Shown here piece by piece: positions 43,675 through 56,301 of a stretch of 64,000 bases of DNA (within the stretch, counting starts at the first letter, position 1; each line of letters opens with the position of its first letter). The translations under genes were made by a program, and so were the position numbers. The stretch comes from Tilletia caries (taxonomy: Eukaryota > Basidiomycota > Exobasidiomycetes > Tilletiales > Tilletiaceae), in assembly GCA_032718865.1 (NCBI GenBank), contig JALUTQ010000039.1, forward strand, positions 682,001 to 746,000. Direction: 5' to 3'. The notes under the pieces are model-generated. The model made no database searches and had not been told where the DNA came from. It saw only the letters and a program-made list of their open reading frames with translations.

Positions 43675-46126
43675 ATGCAACGCATCGCCATCCACAAGCG
43701 CCAGGTGGTGGTCTCAAAGCCGCAGCCAAGCTCTGCGGATAAGGACACAGATTCGGTCCTCATTCCGACAACAACAGCGACAAATGAGGTGGAAACCTCT
43801 GTTCCCACGAGGTAAGTTCACTGTGTTGCCCGTCTCATACCCTCGCATTCCAGCAACAACCCCAATTTTCATGCTGGCCGCCTCGTGTACGCCGGCCTCA
43901 TCTCGCCACACATCCCCGTCGAATCAGATTGGAACATGTGCAAGCGTGAAGTCCCTCACCACCACCATCGCCTTCTCCTACCCCCCCCCCCCGCTTCTTA
44001 TTTTCTTCGACCTTCTACCTGCCTCCATCTCTACCACCTCCACGAACCAACACATCATCAGCTATCAGGCATCATGGATGCCCAACAGAGCGCCCTTCGC
44101 CTCCATCGCCTGCACGGGGAGATCACCAACAGGATTCGTCAGCAAGTTGCTGCTCGAGATCCGCTGTTCGGACAGTTCTCGTCGGACGATTCGGACCAGC
44201 AACAGGCGCAGACGCCAACGACCGCCGGAGCGCAGCCAGCTAAATCTGCGGTCAGCAAAGATTCAACGTCGGGGACGAGCCCAACAACCGCCACCAAGCC
44301 CGCAGCTACTGGAGGCAGTACTGGAGCAGGTACCGGAACAGGCAACACCGGGGGAGGCACCGGAACAGGCAACACCGGGGGAGGCACCGGAACAGGCAAA
44401 ACCGGGGGAGGAAGTACCGGGGGAGGAAGTACCGGGGGAGGAAGTACCGGAGGTGGAGGCACTGCAGGCTCCACGCCAGGTTCTGGCTCAACCACCGACC
44501 CAGGATTCAACCCGTTTCCTTGGGGCGGGGGTTCCCCCAAACAACAAGATCCCGGCTCAGACTTCCCCGACCTTCCCGCTCCTTCAGGCGGTGCCGGCGC
44601 TGGTTCTAACCATGATTACTTCCCTCCTGACAGTCCTGCTCCTAGTACCAATCACAACAGTACTACGTCGACGCCTGCGCCGAGCAAACCGCAAGAGCCG
44701 ACAACGCCCGCTCCTACGAAAACCCCAGAGACAAGCACGACGACGGCAAACGTGACGGTCACTCCTAAACCTACAGAGACAAACCACACGAGTGCCACGA
44801 ACTCGACAAATACGCCCACCGTTGCTCCTCTGCCCACCAACACTTCGAACGCAAGCAACGCAAACAACGCAAGCAACGCAAGCAACGCGAACAACGCAAC
44901 CACCGCTCCTCCGCCGGTGGTCACTCAGGTTATCACCACTGTACCGGCTTCCTCACCCCCGCCCGACGCAAGCATTGGAAGCTCTTCTAGCAACGAATCA
45001 GGCACAGGAGGGGTAAGTGAGACTCCCGAACTACTTTCCTGGTGAACGAAAAGACTGATCTGACCGTATACCATGTCCAACGCAACATTGATGGCAAACA
45101 GGCTCAGATCGGTAAGCAAAATCCATGCACAACGTTTTGCAGAGCTGCGACTGATGGTGTCTTATTATTTTTTTTCGTCCAGGCATTATTATCGGTGCCA
45201 TCGCGGGCGGTCTAGCGGGCGTTATCGTCCTCATTTGGCTTATTCTCATCCCCGTTCGACGTCGCCAAACTCGCCAGAAAGAAGTCGACTGGGCAGTTGC
45301 GTTCGGCCAAGATCACGGACCGTCGGACAACTCCGCCAATGTCATTTATGGAACAAGTGACGATCGACGTCGAACGTCGGTAGTCGATGAGCTCCGCGGC
45401 ATCGAGAAGAGCGAACCGTATGTCATGGCCGATATTAATCGAGGCCAGATGGAATACGCTCAAGACGACACCGGCATGCAAAGCTACCAGCAATACCAAA
45501 ACGATGCTCCCCAGGCTTCTCGCCAGTGGTTTGACCCTAATGGACAAGCCTATGCTGGAGGACAAGGTGCAGCTGCCTATCAGGACTATGGGTACGATCC
45601 TCAGGCGCCCAACTACTTCAGTGGCCCACCCAGCGTCGATCCATACATCATGGCGTCTCCGTCGCATGGTCCCACTGCCTACTGCGGATGGCCCGCCGAT
45701 GGGTCCGCTCCCGGAACGATCATGCCCCCCTCGCCGCATGCCAACACGCCTTTGTTCGCCGCCACTGTGCAGCGCGGATACAGCACGAGCACCAAGTCGA
45801 CCGCCGTTTCCCCTGCTCAAGGCCCGATCTCCTTCAAAGGCAACATGTATCCTCCTCCAACTCACTCGAACGGCCAGGACCTCACCCGCGCTCATTCGAA
45901 CGCCCAGAACCTCAACCGCGCTCACTCGAATGCTCAGGGCCTCAACCGCGCGTACTCGGCTGGCACGGGCACGCTGCACTCTGAGCACGGCGGCGGCGGA
46001 GATGTTTATCCCTCAGACAATAACACGAACCCGGTTTTTGCCAGCGACCTGGCCGCTGAGCAGGTCAAGCACGATGCAGCCTCGGAAGACGACATATACG
46101 GCGGTGTCGCTTCCGCGGGCCACTGA
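43675..46126 (+). CDS. single-pass membrane protein with mucin-like ectodomain
   Basis: Start ATG 43675 (MQRIAIHKRQVVVSKPQPSS). A second exon follows, then a pyrimidine-rich intron ending at about 44070 and a long exon. The ectodomain is Thr/Ser/Pro/Asn-rich, with tandem GTGTGNTGG and GGGST units and NASNAN repeats, hence many potential O- and N-glycosylation sites. A 10-nt microexon (45102-45111) joins it to one transmembrane helix (IIIGAIAGGLAGVIVLIWLI) with a basic RRRQTRQK stop. The cytoplasmic tail is about 290 residues, Tyr/Gln/Pro-rich, with three AHSNAQ-LNR repeats. No N-terminal signal peptide is obvious. The layout resembles cell-wall sensors, but I recognise no family. Confidence 0.75.
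45102..45111 (+). other. 10-nt microexon
   Basis: GCTCAGATCG lies between AACAG and GTAAGC. Including it restores the frame GG-AQIG-IIIGAIAG across the transmembrane join; skipping it shifts the frame. It is too short to be found by most gene callers. Confidence 0.7.
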
Positions 46127-46697
46127 GGCTGCCCGAACAGGTCTGTCGCTGTCCACTCGAATGCATGATTCCAATCGCCGGCGATCCTCAAGTTAATCAG
46201 CTATGTTCGCGAGGCGCGAACCGACTCCATCGGTCCCACAGCAGGGCCTGGGTTGGCTTGACGAGCGCGGACCCAATCCACCAAGTCCGATTGCCTTCTC
46301 GTTTACATCTCCACATACTTTATACCGGCCTTCACAGTTCAAACAGCGGTGGACTTGGAGCTATCCGGCTTTCCTCACTCTTTTTCCCTTCTCGCCGCGC
46401 TGGCACTCGTTTCCCTCTCTTTTTCTCTTTCACCGCGAGCTGGGTAGCTCCGGCACCTGTACAGACGCTCGCTCCCTCGCTCTCTTTCGGCTTTGACCTG
46501 TCACCGATTCGTAACCATACACGCCCCCCATTGGCGATGGCATCTTTCATTCTCATCACTGTCTCAGTCTGAGGTCGTGAAGCTGATAGGTATGGTCGCC
46601 TGCATGGCAACAGAAGCAGCCCAAATCTTGCGAGGCGTCCTCGACCAGCACGGCGCAGATTGACCACATCCTCAAGCTCAACTCGAAGTAAATACCG
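46127..46697. promoter_or_regulatory. intergenic region before PRP17
   Basis: 570 bp with pyrimidine-rich stretches. No supported gene. Confidence 0.4.
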
Positions 46698-49191
46698 ATG
46701 AACGCTCTTCAGAATTACGACTCTGATAGCGAGGATGATACATCTGCCGCCCCTCAGGCGCTGGCCGGGCCGTCGCGCAGCGCTGACCCACTGCCGGGCG
46801 TAAAGGATCGCAATGCAGCGGGGATGGACGACGAGGACGATGATGATGCGCCTGCGGATCCATCCGACGTGTTCGCGCTCAGGACGATGAGTACAGCGGG
46901 TCCATCCAGGGCTTCGGGTCTGGCACCCATCAAGCCCGGCACCGTATCATCCGTGGTGCCTGTTGGCGACTTCGTGGTTGAGGTATGTCCGCCGCGTCGC
47001 TTCTCCAACCTGCCTTGCAACTGGTAAAGTAAAGGCCACTGACACCTGACTGTGCTCTCCTTCCCTAGAACGAGGCCAGCACGGCACTTCTGATGCGCCC
47101 AACTGATACGGAGATGCATGTCAATCTGCGATACGAAGACATGGCGGCGCCCATCCAGGGCCCGGAGAATCCATTCTCGAACCGCAAACTCGGCGCCGTC
47201 CAAAATACGCTCAGCGGACACGTCGAGAACTCTGCCATGTCGGAGTTCGACTTCAAGAATCAGCATCGGACCTTCGAGCAGCATGGCTATGCGCGAAATC
47301 CCAATGCCGCCGTGGACGGTCGACCTGGCTCCTCGAGCTGGGTGGGAGACGCGGGCGCAGCGAGCCAGAGCGGCGGGGCGACGGCTGCCGAACGACGCGG
47401 TGGTGGGCCAGACGGACGGGCGACCGCCAAGCAACTGCGGAAGAAGCGCAAGCAGTCAGGCGACGTGGATGTGGTAGAGGGCGAAGGTGCCTATGTAGGA
47501 CCCTGGGCTGGATGGGATGGGGAGCAAGTCTCAATTCCTGACGGTGTGGGTCCGAGCGAGGAGGAGATTCGGCTCGCGGAGGAGAAGAGTGCGAATCGGA
47601 AGAAGGAGGCGGAGGCGATGCAGGAGAAGCGGAAGAAAGAGGAGAAGGGAGGGATGGAAAAGAGTGTCTTTCATGGTACGTGTACCTTGGTGGTCCTTGC
47701 GACGGCTGGAATGCGATTTGAGTCACTCACAGTCTCTCTCTCTCTCTCTCTACCCCTTCAATGACTTCTTACAGGCAAAAGCATGTACGATTATCAAGGT
47801 CGGACATATATGCACATTCCCACGGATGTGGATACAAATCTGCACGAGGAAACGGGTACGCAAGACTGCTTCATTCCCAAGGCGTGCGTGCACACTTTCA
47901 GCGGTCACACGAAGGCCATCAGTGCCCTGCGCTTGTTCCCAAAGAGCGGACACCTGCTTCTCAGCTCAAGTATGGACACCAAGGTCAAGGTATGTGCACC
48001 CGCCAGTCAACCGGCCCGGCTTCATGCTCGAAAAGTTGCGTTACTCACCTGCTTTGTTTGCCGGGATACCCACGTAGCTATGGGACGTGTATCACGAGGG
48101 CAATTGCTTGCGAACCTTTATGGGCCACACTCGAGCTGTGAAGGATGTCACGTTCTCCAACGACGGTCGACGGTTCTTGTCCGCAGGCTACGACAAGCAA
48201 GTCAAGCTATGGGACACGGAGACCGGTCAGTGCGTTCGCGTTTTCTCCCCCAATGGGAGTGTTCCCAATTGCGTCAAGTTCCACCCAGACGACGACAAGC
48301 AACACATCTTCCTGACTGGTACAGCAAACAAGAAGATCATTCAGGTACGATTGTTGCCTTGGGTTCTGGTAGCCACGGGCAGTTAAGCTGAAGATCGTTC
48401 CTTGTCTTTGCTCCTCCACAGTTTGATACCAACACGGGCGAAGTCATTCAAGAGTACGACCAACATCTTGGGGCTGTCAACACGATCACGTTTGTGGACG
48501 AGAACCGACGCTTTGCGACGACCTCGGACGATAAGACGATGAGAGCTTGGGACTTTGACATTCCCGTCGTTGTCAAGTACGTGGCCGATCCGACGATGCA
48601 CTCTTTGCCCGCGGTAACGCTGCATCCCAATAGTGAGTTCTCCTCAAAACTGATCGACCGGAGTGCAAAAGAGGGAACCCTGAAAGCTGACAATAACTGA
48701 GCGAATTGCGCAGAAAAATGGCTCGGGTGCCAGTCATTGGACAACCAATTGCTCATCTACGGCGCCGACACGTTCAAGCAGAACCGGAAGAAGGTGTTCA
48801 AAGGTCACACGATTGCGGGTTATGCCTGCCAGGTCGGATTCAGTCCGGATGGCAAGTTTGTCTCGTCTGGAGACGGGGATGGCAATCTTGTGTTTTGGGA
48901 CTGGAAGAGCTGTCGGTTGCTCAAGCGGCTGCGGGCGCACAAGGAGGTCGTCATTGCGCACGAGTGGTTGCCCCACGAGACAGTGAGTTCACCTCTTTCG
49001 CGCACGGAGGCGCTGTACAGGTCTGATCTCATCCTCTCTCTGTCTGTCTTGATTCTGCAACAGTCGAAGATTGTGACCGGCTCGTGGGATGGTCTGATCA
49101 AGCTCTGGGTGAGTCCGTTCACCGATCATGTCCTTGTCGATGCTCTCCTTCGCTCACCCACCCTCTTCCACCTCGGCCACCTCAGGACTGA
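46698..49191 (+). CDS. PRP17: pre-mRNA splicing factor PRP17/CDC40
   Basis: WD40 protein of the spliceosome needed for the second catalytic step. The N-terminus reads [14 protein letters not shown], a typical start. [25 protein letters not shown] and [10 protein letters not shown] are family-specific. A charged Lys/Glu linker ([20 protein letters not shown]) leads to [15 protein letters not shown]. The WD40 blades follow: [70 protein letters not shown] and [20 protein letters not shown]. The chain ends IKLWD. Eight exons; the last adds only Asp and the stop (49186-49191). One intron has a (CT)n tract (47732-47751). The joins keep phase throughout. Confidence 0.93.
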
Positions 49192-50603
49192 AGCGGCCTC
49201 CGTCTTTCCTTTGTCTATGGCAACTTGGGTTCACTTGGCAATGTTATGACGACGACGAAGCAGGTCGTACTGTACATACATGAACAGCATCGTACTGGAG
49301 AGACGGGGCTGAAGTCGTCGTTGTCTCTCATATCTCATACGGCATCCCTGATCGATATGTGTACGAGGCGTTCGTCGTCATGGTCACCAGACCTCCTCGC
49401 TCATCCAAGATGCATGGGTCGCCCCGCCGTTCTCGATGTTCTTGAGGATCCAAGCGGGGAACATGGATTCATGCTAGTTGCTTCCCCACGATACGCCATG
49501 CGTGGGCTAGATCAAGGGACAAAGCGACAACAAGGCGTGCGACCAGGACGTGGCGGAAGGCGGGGGCGACAGCAGTGAAGTTGAGACTACTACTTGCGTG
49601 GGAGCTGGGAGTTGGGAGTTGGGAACCGCGTCACGCGTCACAGTGTCACACGATGCGCAGCCGGAGGATCTTCGTGTGAGGCAAAACTGCAAGTGAAACG
49701 AATGGATCGACAGCGCGTCAGCGACTCAGAGTGTGGTGGGCGGTGGCACGGACGCCTGTCGAACGGTCATGTGAGAAGGAAAATACCCCAAGGCTATGAT
49801 ATACCTGGTTTTACTTACATACATAGCACGTTGGCAAGCGCAGTTGGTGCACTGGAGCAGTGTGCGAAGGCAGAAGGGAAGCAAAGATGTTCAAAAGTCT
49901 ATTTTTGAGAATCCTCGGCGGTTTCCGGGATAGGCGCTCGGGCTATGAAAATCACGGGACCCAATCTTGCATTTGCATTTTGGCATCACCCAATCCACTC
50001 AACTCGCCACCGCCGAACTTCGTTCCCCAACAAAACGCGACGTTTGCGCCCCGGTCCACCCCGTCCCATATCGAGCCCGCCTTCATTTCAAGGCTTGCTT
50101 CAAGCCACCGTCTCGCCTCCCGCCTCACGCCAATCAGTCCCATGCGGTTGGCTCCGTTGTCCCCCGCCGTGGGTTGTCTTTATTTCCCCCTGCTTCGGGC
50201 TTCCCATCAAGGCTCCCCACCCGGCCTCCTGCCTGCCTGTGACAACTGGCTGACGCTTATACAGCACACTTGCCCGACGGCAGCAGGATCCATTTCACGC
50301 GTGAAGCTGAAGCGTGAGTTGGACTCTTTTGGGAGGATCGGATCGCCTTCTGACTTTAAATCAGCAGGGCTTCGCGTCACACAAGAAGCCCCCCCAAGTA
50401 GCCCCAAGGTTTTAGTAAGCACTAAGCAGAGTGCAGGCGCGACGCGAGGAGGTCCTTGCAACCTTCGTTCTTCTGCTGGGACAGACGCGCGTGGGCGAGC
50501 TTGTGCCACCCACCAAAAGCATTGATTGGGAATGAATGGGAGATGAACTAACTTATGAGATTATGACGCGGAGCTCATCTCTCTATCTTTCCCCTCCCAC
50601 CCG
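49192..50603. other. intergenic region before OLE1
   Basis: About 1.4 kb, upstream regulatory space of the desaturase gene. No supported gene; the open frames at 49860-50525 have no domain signal. Confidence 0.45.
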
Positions 50604-50611
50604 TATATAAA
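50604..50611 (+). promoter_or_regulatory. TATA box of OLE1
   Basis: TATATAAA about 140 bp before the ATG at 50750, followed by a long C/T- and CACACA-rich leader, as is common in highly expressed fungal genes. Confidence 0.7.
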
Positions 50612-50749
50612 GCAGCCTTCTTCCCGCTCCTTACCCGCCCTTTTTGACCCCCTTGCACATCCCACCGCCACCCACACACCCACACATCTCTCTTACGACC
50701 TCTCATACCCACACATCCTTACCGACCTCTTCACAGCACATCCACAACC

Positions 50750-52481
50750 ATGTCGGCCACTGACTCGCGTCTGGCACCAATCGCCACTCCTCCCCAGACA
50801 GAGGACGAGAGCACACAGACCAAGCGTGCCGCACCTGTCAAGGCACCCAAGTCCGGCCACGCCGACGACGGCCTGTCAGACAATTACATTCAGCGCATGC
50901 TTCAGAAGCCCGACGACTTGCCACCCTTCCGCCTCTCCAACATCTTCAATGAGCTTCAATATGTTTCCACAATCGTCCTCTTCACAACACCAATCCTCGC
51001 CGCCTACGGTATCTGGACAACACCATTGCAGGCCAAGACCTTCTGGTGGTCCTTCGTATACTATTTCCTCACAGGTCTTGGGTAAGTCACGTCCTGCTTC
51101 AGCACGATCTTGCTATTAGCGTACTCACTCTTCCACTTTCCTTGCACCACACAGCATCACCGCCGGTTACCACAGACTGTGGGCACACCGCGCATACAAT
51201 GCTTCGACTCCTCTTCAATACTTCCTCGCATTCATGGGCACTGGCGCAGTTGAGGGCTCCATCCACTGGTGGGCCCGTGGTCACCGCGCGCACCACCGTT
51301 ACACCGACACCAACCTCGACCCGTACGGAGCCCACAACGGTCTTCTGTGGTCCCACATCGGTTGGATGATCATCAAGCCCCGTCGCAACCCCGGTGTTGC
51401 TGACATCAGCGACCTCCGCAAGAACCCTGTCATCAAATTCCAGCACCGCTTCTACCTTCCCCTCATCATTCTCATGGGCTTCGTCTTCCCCACCGTCGTT
51501 GCTGGTCTCGGCTGGAATGACTGGCGCGGTGGCTTCTACTACGCCGCCGTCGCCCGTCTCGTGTTTGTTCACCACTCAACTTTCTGCGTCAACTCCCTCG
51601 CGCACTGGCTCGGTGAGGCATCCTTCGACAACAAGATGACTCCTCGCGACCACTTCATCACCGCCCTTGTCACCGTCGGCGAGGGTTACCACAACTTCCA
51701 CCACCAGTTCCCCATGGACTACAGGAATGCCACCAAGTGGTACCAGTACGACCCCACCAAGTGGTTCATTGCCACCATGTCGTTCCTCGGACTGGCCTCG
51801 CACCTTCACGTGTTCCCCGACAACGAAGTCCGCAAGGGTCGTCTCGCAATGGAGCTCCAGAAGCTGCACGAAGGCAACCGCGACATCACCTGGCCCACTT
51901 CCGCCAACCACCTTCCCGTCATCTCATGGTCCGACTACCAGGCTGAGGCCAAGACCCGTCCCCTTATCGTTGTCTCCGGTTTCATCCACGATGTCGGCAG
52001 CTTCATGGAGCAGCACCCTGGTGGACTTCACTTGCTGAAGGGCAAGATCGGCAAGGACGCGACAACAGCATTCCAGGGCGGTATCTACGACCACAGCAAC
52101 GCCGCCCACAACCTGCTCTCCATGATGCGTGTCGGTGTGCTCGACGGCGGTTACCAACTTGCCAAGGACCAAATGGACGCTGCCGCTGCCGCACGGACAC
52201 CCGAGCTCTCCGAGGCTGAGTCATCCGGCTCTGAGGACGAGAGCCCCGGCACGCCCACCGAGGTCGAGCCCATCACTGCCACCACACTCACTGGTACCAC
52301 AGTCAAGGTTGAGGTGCCACCGGTACACCCCAAGGCACGTGAATACGTCGTGCCCGGCGAGGTTTACTCCATCGTCAAGCGCGGCGAGCTCAAGGCGAAC
52401 CGTGTCGCAGAGGCCAACGGTGGCAAGGTTGGCGCGCTTCTGTGGAACAAGAAGAACAAGGCCACAGCGGCGACCGCCTAG
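50750..52481 (+). CDS. OLE1: stearoyl-CoA delta-9 desaturase with C-terminal cytochrome b5
   Basis: Makes palmitoleic and oleic acid from saturated acyl-CoA in the ER membrane. The three histidine boxes are present: HRLWAH, HRAHH (in RGHRAHHRYTDTN) and HNFHH (in GEGYHNFHHQFP), plus the pairs of hydrophobic segments around them (VSTIVLFTTPILAAYGIW; FYLPLIILMGFVFPTVVAG). The C-terminal domain is cytochrome b5 with HDVGSFMEQHPGG, which carries the haem ligand. This fusion is normal for fungal OLE1. One intron (about 51083-51153). A Ser/Glu-rich linker and a basic end (LLWNKKNKATAATA) follow the b5 domain. Confidence 0.96.
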
Positions 52482-52601
52482 ATGGCGTCCCACTTCGTTT
52501 CTTCAGGTCGGTTCTTTTGTTAGGTCTTGTCTTTGTCTAGAGTCTCCTTTACATGTCCTCATTCCAGCAATGCATGGACGAATACCTCCTTTCATATCCT
52601 A

Positions 52602-53087
52602 CGAGGTGGAGGACGAAAGTCTTCGAACGCACCTCAATTTTACTTAGTGTTTACACTCAAATCGCTCCTTCGGAGCTCTCAAAGGAAGTCCACAACCAAT
52701 ACAACAACTTGCGAGCGGAAAGCTGGAAATCATACAGCGTGTACTTGAGCAACTTTTTGTTCTTAAGTTGTCGGACCGGTTTCTGTCTGGGAAAAAAAAG
52801 ACGACTCTCAATAGGGTTAGGAGCAAAAATGAAATCACTTAATAATTTACTAATTGAATAAAATCTCGGATTTTTCACACTTTGCTCACGTACCCATTCG
52901 CAGACAAAAAAAGCAGTCAGCTCTGAAGAGCAAAAAGGTGCCTATTCGTGTGTTCTATGCTTACCACCTTTCAGCTCACAAGTTGTTTGACTGGTTGTGG
53001 ACTTCAATTGAGAGCCAAGTTTGAAGATTCTGAGTGTAAACACTAAGTATTTCAGAAATCATTCGAAGACTTTCGTCCTCCACCTCG
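52602..53087. mobile_element. 486-bp TA-flanked MITE behind OLE1
   Basis: Both ends read CGAGGTGGAGGACGAAAGTC in inverted orientation (52602 and complement ending 53087). The similarity continues with gaps for over 100 bp (shared CTTAGTGTTTACACTCA, GAAGTCCACAACCA). TA flanks it at 52600-52601 and 53088-53089, which suggests a Tc1/mariner-type mover. The centre is AT-rich, in contrast to its neighbours. It lies 120 bp behind the OLE1 stop, so it may be part of its 3' UTR. Confidence 0.8.
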
Positions 53088-53641
53088 TACTCTTCCAACT
53101 TCCAAGCCTGTGCGTGATGAGTGGATGTGTCGTACGCTCTTGCTTCCTCGACAACCCGTCGTACGCTGTCTCGACAGGCAACGGCTCCGACCAAATACGT
53201 CCTGAATCCATGTCACCATACTGGTGCCAGCCGTGGCAAGTACGGAGCAGAGCAGAACAGGCGTAAACAGAAGCAATACTCTAGATGTCATTGTGTGATT
53301 TTACGGGGAAGCATTGGCAAGGAAGGAGGGTGTGGAAAGGTTGTCACATGAAGGTGAGGGAGGGGCGAGCCAAGGAAGGGAAGACCGGAGAACCGCGCGG
53401 AGAGATCGCTTTCGTCTTCGAGGGACCAAGGATTAGGAACGTTTTGAATGTTGATTCGTCCGGGACGAGAACTGACTTGCAAGGAGACCGGGAAGCTTGA
53501 GTGGAGGGGTGGATGGGCTTTGAAAGGGAAAGGCGCGTTTGAGGGGTGGAGATGTGGGATGCATATGGAAAGAAGGAGCGGTCCAAGGCGGTAAGAAGTA
53601 GCCGCCACAGGTTTGTTAGGGTGTCACACCCCTCCCTTCTT
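53088..53641. other. intergenic region between the MITE and LETM1
   Basis: No supported gene. Confidence 0.4.
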
Positions 53642-56301
53642 TCATTCGACAATATCCTTCTTCTTGAGTTTCTGAGGTTCCGGCTGGACGTCGCCTCGCA
53701 ATTCCTGGCCTTGCGACTGGATCTCACGAGCGCCGTCGTCGTCCCGCATGATGCCGAGCCCGCTCTCCTCCTTGGTGAGCTCGATGACATGGTCGATCGG
53801 AATGAGACCGTCGTGGTCCACGTCGAGTTCTGGTCGAGGATAGGTTAGGCAGAGATAAGAGTCAGCATGTGTTGAATTCAACAACTGGGAAGTGTTTACT
53901 CACTGTCGACCAATTTCTCCAGGACCTCGTCCGCCGGGCGGTGCTTGATGAGACGAAGTGCCTGCTCCAAATCATCCACACTGATCTTGCCCGTCGCACT
54001 CGTCTGGATGAGATTCATGCGCGAGCCGACATCACGATCGTACTCCTCAATCTGGGTGTCAATCTTCTCGAACAACGACCGCAACCGCTTCGCCAGACCC
54101 GAGCTTGATCCCGAGTCGAACTTGGCCTCGCGGTAGATGGCATCCAGTTCTTCACGTTCCTTCAACACGGCCGACTTGGCGGAGAGGATGCTGAGGGCCT
54201 CGCCGAGCTCGTGGAGCTGTTCGTTGGTCATCCGGACATCGTCCTGAACAGTCTCTGGGGCCGTCTCGTCGCGGGGAAGGAGAGCCTTCGCGTCCTCGGC
54301 CTCTCGGGCGACTCGCAACTCTTCAGAAGCCTTCTTCCGCTCCTTCTCGAGCTCGCGTGCCTCCTTCTCTTCTTGTTCTTGCTCGGCTTCGTCCTCAATG
54401 AGCTCCTCCTGCTGTTGCAAGACCTCGAGACGCTGCTTGTTCGTGGCCTGCTCCTGGTTGACCTGCAGCTCGGCTTCGTTCAACAGGTTGTCTGGCAGAC
54501 TGCTCAAGGTGATCTCCAGCGACTGGATGTGGCTGCTTCGGTTGTCATCATCTCGCTGTCCGACGTAGTTGAAGGCTTTGCTCAGGATGAGCAGGGTGCC
54601 GCTGATCTTCTGTCGCGTGTGGAGGTCGATCCATTGCTCGAGCTCGGAACGCAAGACGTCGTCCTCGACGCCCTGCGTCTGAATACCTCGGCTCTGACAT
54701 GCGTTGTGCACCTCGGTCATGGAGAGTTTGTCTATGCCTTCCATCCGGATTATCACATCGTCTTGCTTGATCTGGTTGAGCTTGTGGCGAATTTGGAATC
54801 GCAAGTAGTTGTCCGTTCCAAACGCGTTTATCTGCATGTATCGGCAAATGCTGACGAGTTGGGCCCGCGACAGGTTGTCGAGGGTTAGCTCGTCATCGAA
54901 GAGCTTGGCGACCTTGATTATATCTTCCTGAGAGGGCTTTTCGCCAGTTGATCGGACCTGCAAGAACGATTTAAACACGTCAGCGCGGCATGATTCCATA
55001 GATTCACATCAAAAGCTCGTCTCGCACCTTTCTGAAGAACTCCTTGAACTCCGAAGACGCCTTGATCTTGTCCGTAGGATTCAAGCCACCCTCACGGATC
55101 GTTTCTTGCAGGAACTTGGCCATTTCCAACCGGACCTTGATCAGGCGGCGACGCTTCTCTTCCTGGAAAAGGATTGCAACCAGAGAAGCAAAAGGTGTCA
55201 GATCTTTGCGCACTTCGCCAGAACGAAATCTTGACGCATGACGTACCACTGCAAACTTGCTCTCGAAAGTACTGGGGAGCATGTTCGGGAAAATCTTGAT
55301 GGCAACGGGGAGAAGCAGCTCGCCAGCAGGGATGATGATGAAAGGCACGAAAGGAATCAGGCGCAGCAAGTCTCCCGTGGTGCGACGAAGCTGTGGAGAG
55401 TGTGAAGCATCTGATCAGCGAACGACACTCAAAACAATGATGTGGCAGAAGCGCGTCGGGCGGAGAGAGATCATGCTCACCTGACGATACTCTCGACGCG
55501 TCAGATTGTATCCGAGCATCAAGCGACGAAGCAGACGCGCCGAGATGGAGACCTCCTTGGCAAGCAATTTAGATCCATGCCAATAGTGCTGTGCCTCCTC
55601 CTTGACCTTGGCCCATATCCGGACAGGCAGACTAAGCTTAGGGCCGCTGTCCTTTTCGCACTCGGCAACCTCGCTCTTCTTCGAAGACGCGTCGACCTTG
55701 GCCAGAGATCCTTTCTCGCCCTTTTCTGTCACCTGGGCCTGGGAAGGAGAGCTCGCCTCCGTGCCTGTTACGTTTGACGCGCCGGTAGATGATGGAGCAG
55801 AGGGGGGCTTGCCAGCTTGTTGGTACGGCGTGGAAGGATTTAACTGTTTGGGAGATGAAGAAGAGGTGCCAGAGGCAGGTCCTGCCGACGATTTCGCGTC
55901 AGGCGGAGGCGCGTCTGAGTTTGATTTTTGCGATCTCTCCCCTTGTACTCCGGTGCTGTACTGTCGGACCAGGGCGAGGGGAGCAAAGGTCGGGCGCGGC
56001 GGCCTGCGCACGGAAGCTGTGTGGACGGACCGACTTGACGAATGCGCAGGGTGAGAGAGCACAGCAGGGCTGAAGAGTCGCAGCACGTCCGTCTGGGTCA
56101 GTGTGGCACCTCCTGACGTCGAGAAATGGGGACATGTCAGCGAAAGTTGCAATTGGAGTAGAAGGTAGAAGAGTCGCGGACCCGCATGAATGCATGCTCA
56201 CCAGCGTGTGCGTTCCTCATGCGCGCGCGCGCTGCGCTTAGGAGCGTGTCCGAGGCGAGCGCAAGGCTGCGTTGCCGTAGGGAGCCGGCTGACGATGACA
56301 T
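53642..56301 (-). CDS. mitochondrial LETM1/MDM38-like protein
   Basis: Inner-membrane protein for K+/H+ exchange, mitochondrial volume and ribosome contact. Exon 1 (56301-56204) gives a basic presequence (MSSSAGSLRQRSLALASDTL, then RARMRN). The next exon adds a Ser/Pro-rich part and LSLPVRIWAKVKEEAQHYWH GSKLLAKEVSISARLLRRLM. The membrane segment LRRTTGDLLRLIPFVPFIII PAGELLLPVAIKIFPNMLPS is the family hallmark. A ribosome-binding-like domain follows (LTLDNLSRAQLVSICRYMQI), then coiled coils and, at the end, an EF-hand (DVDHDGLIPIDHV). It ends QKLKKKDIVE. Six exons. The EF-hand is as in human LETM1. Confidence 0.93.

Noticed and set aside
43571..44755. 394-codon plus-strand frame across the membrane-protein gene
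   Set aside because: It is another frame of the same exons; the frame at 43885-45045 with Thr/Ser-rich repeats, a proper splice into a transmembrane helix and consistent codon choice is better. The long extra frame comes from repeat composition.
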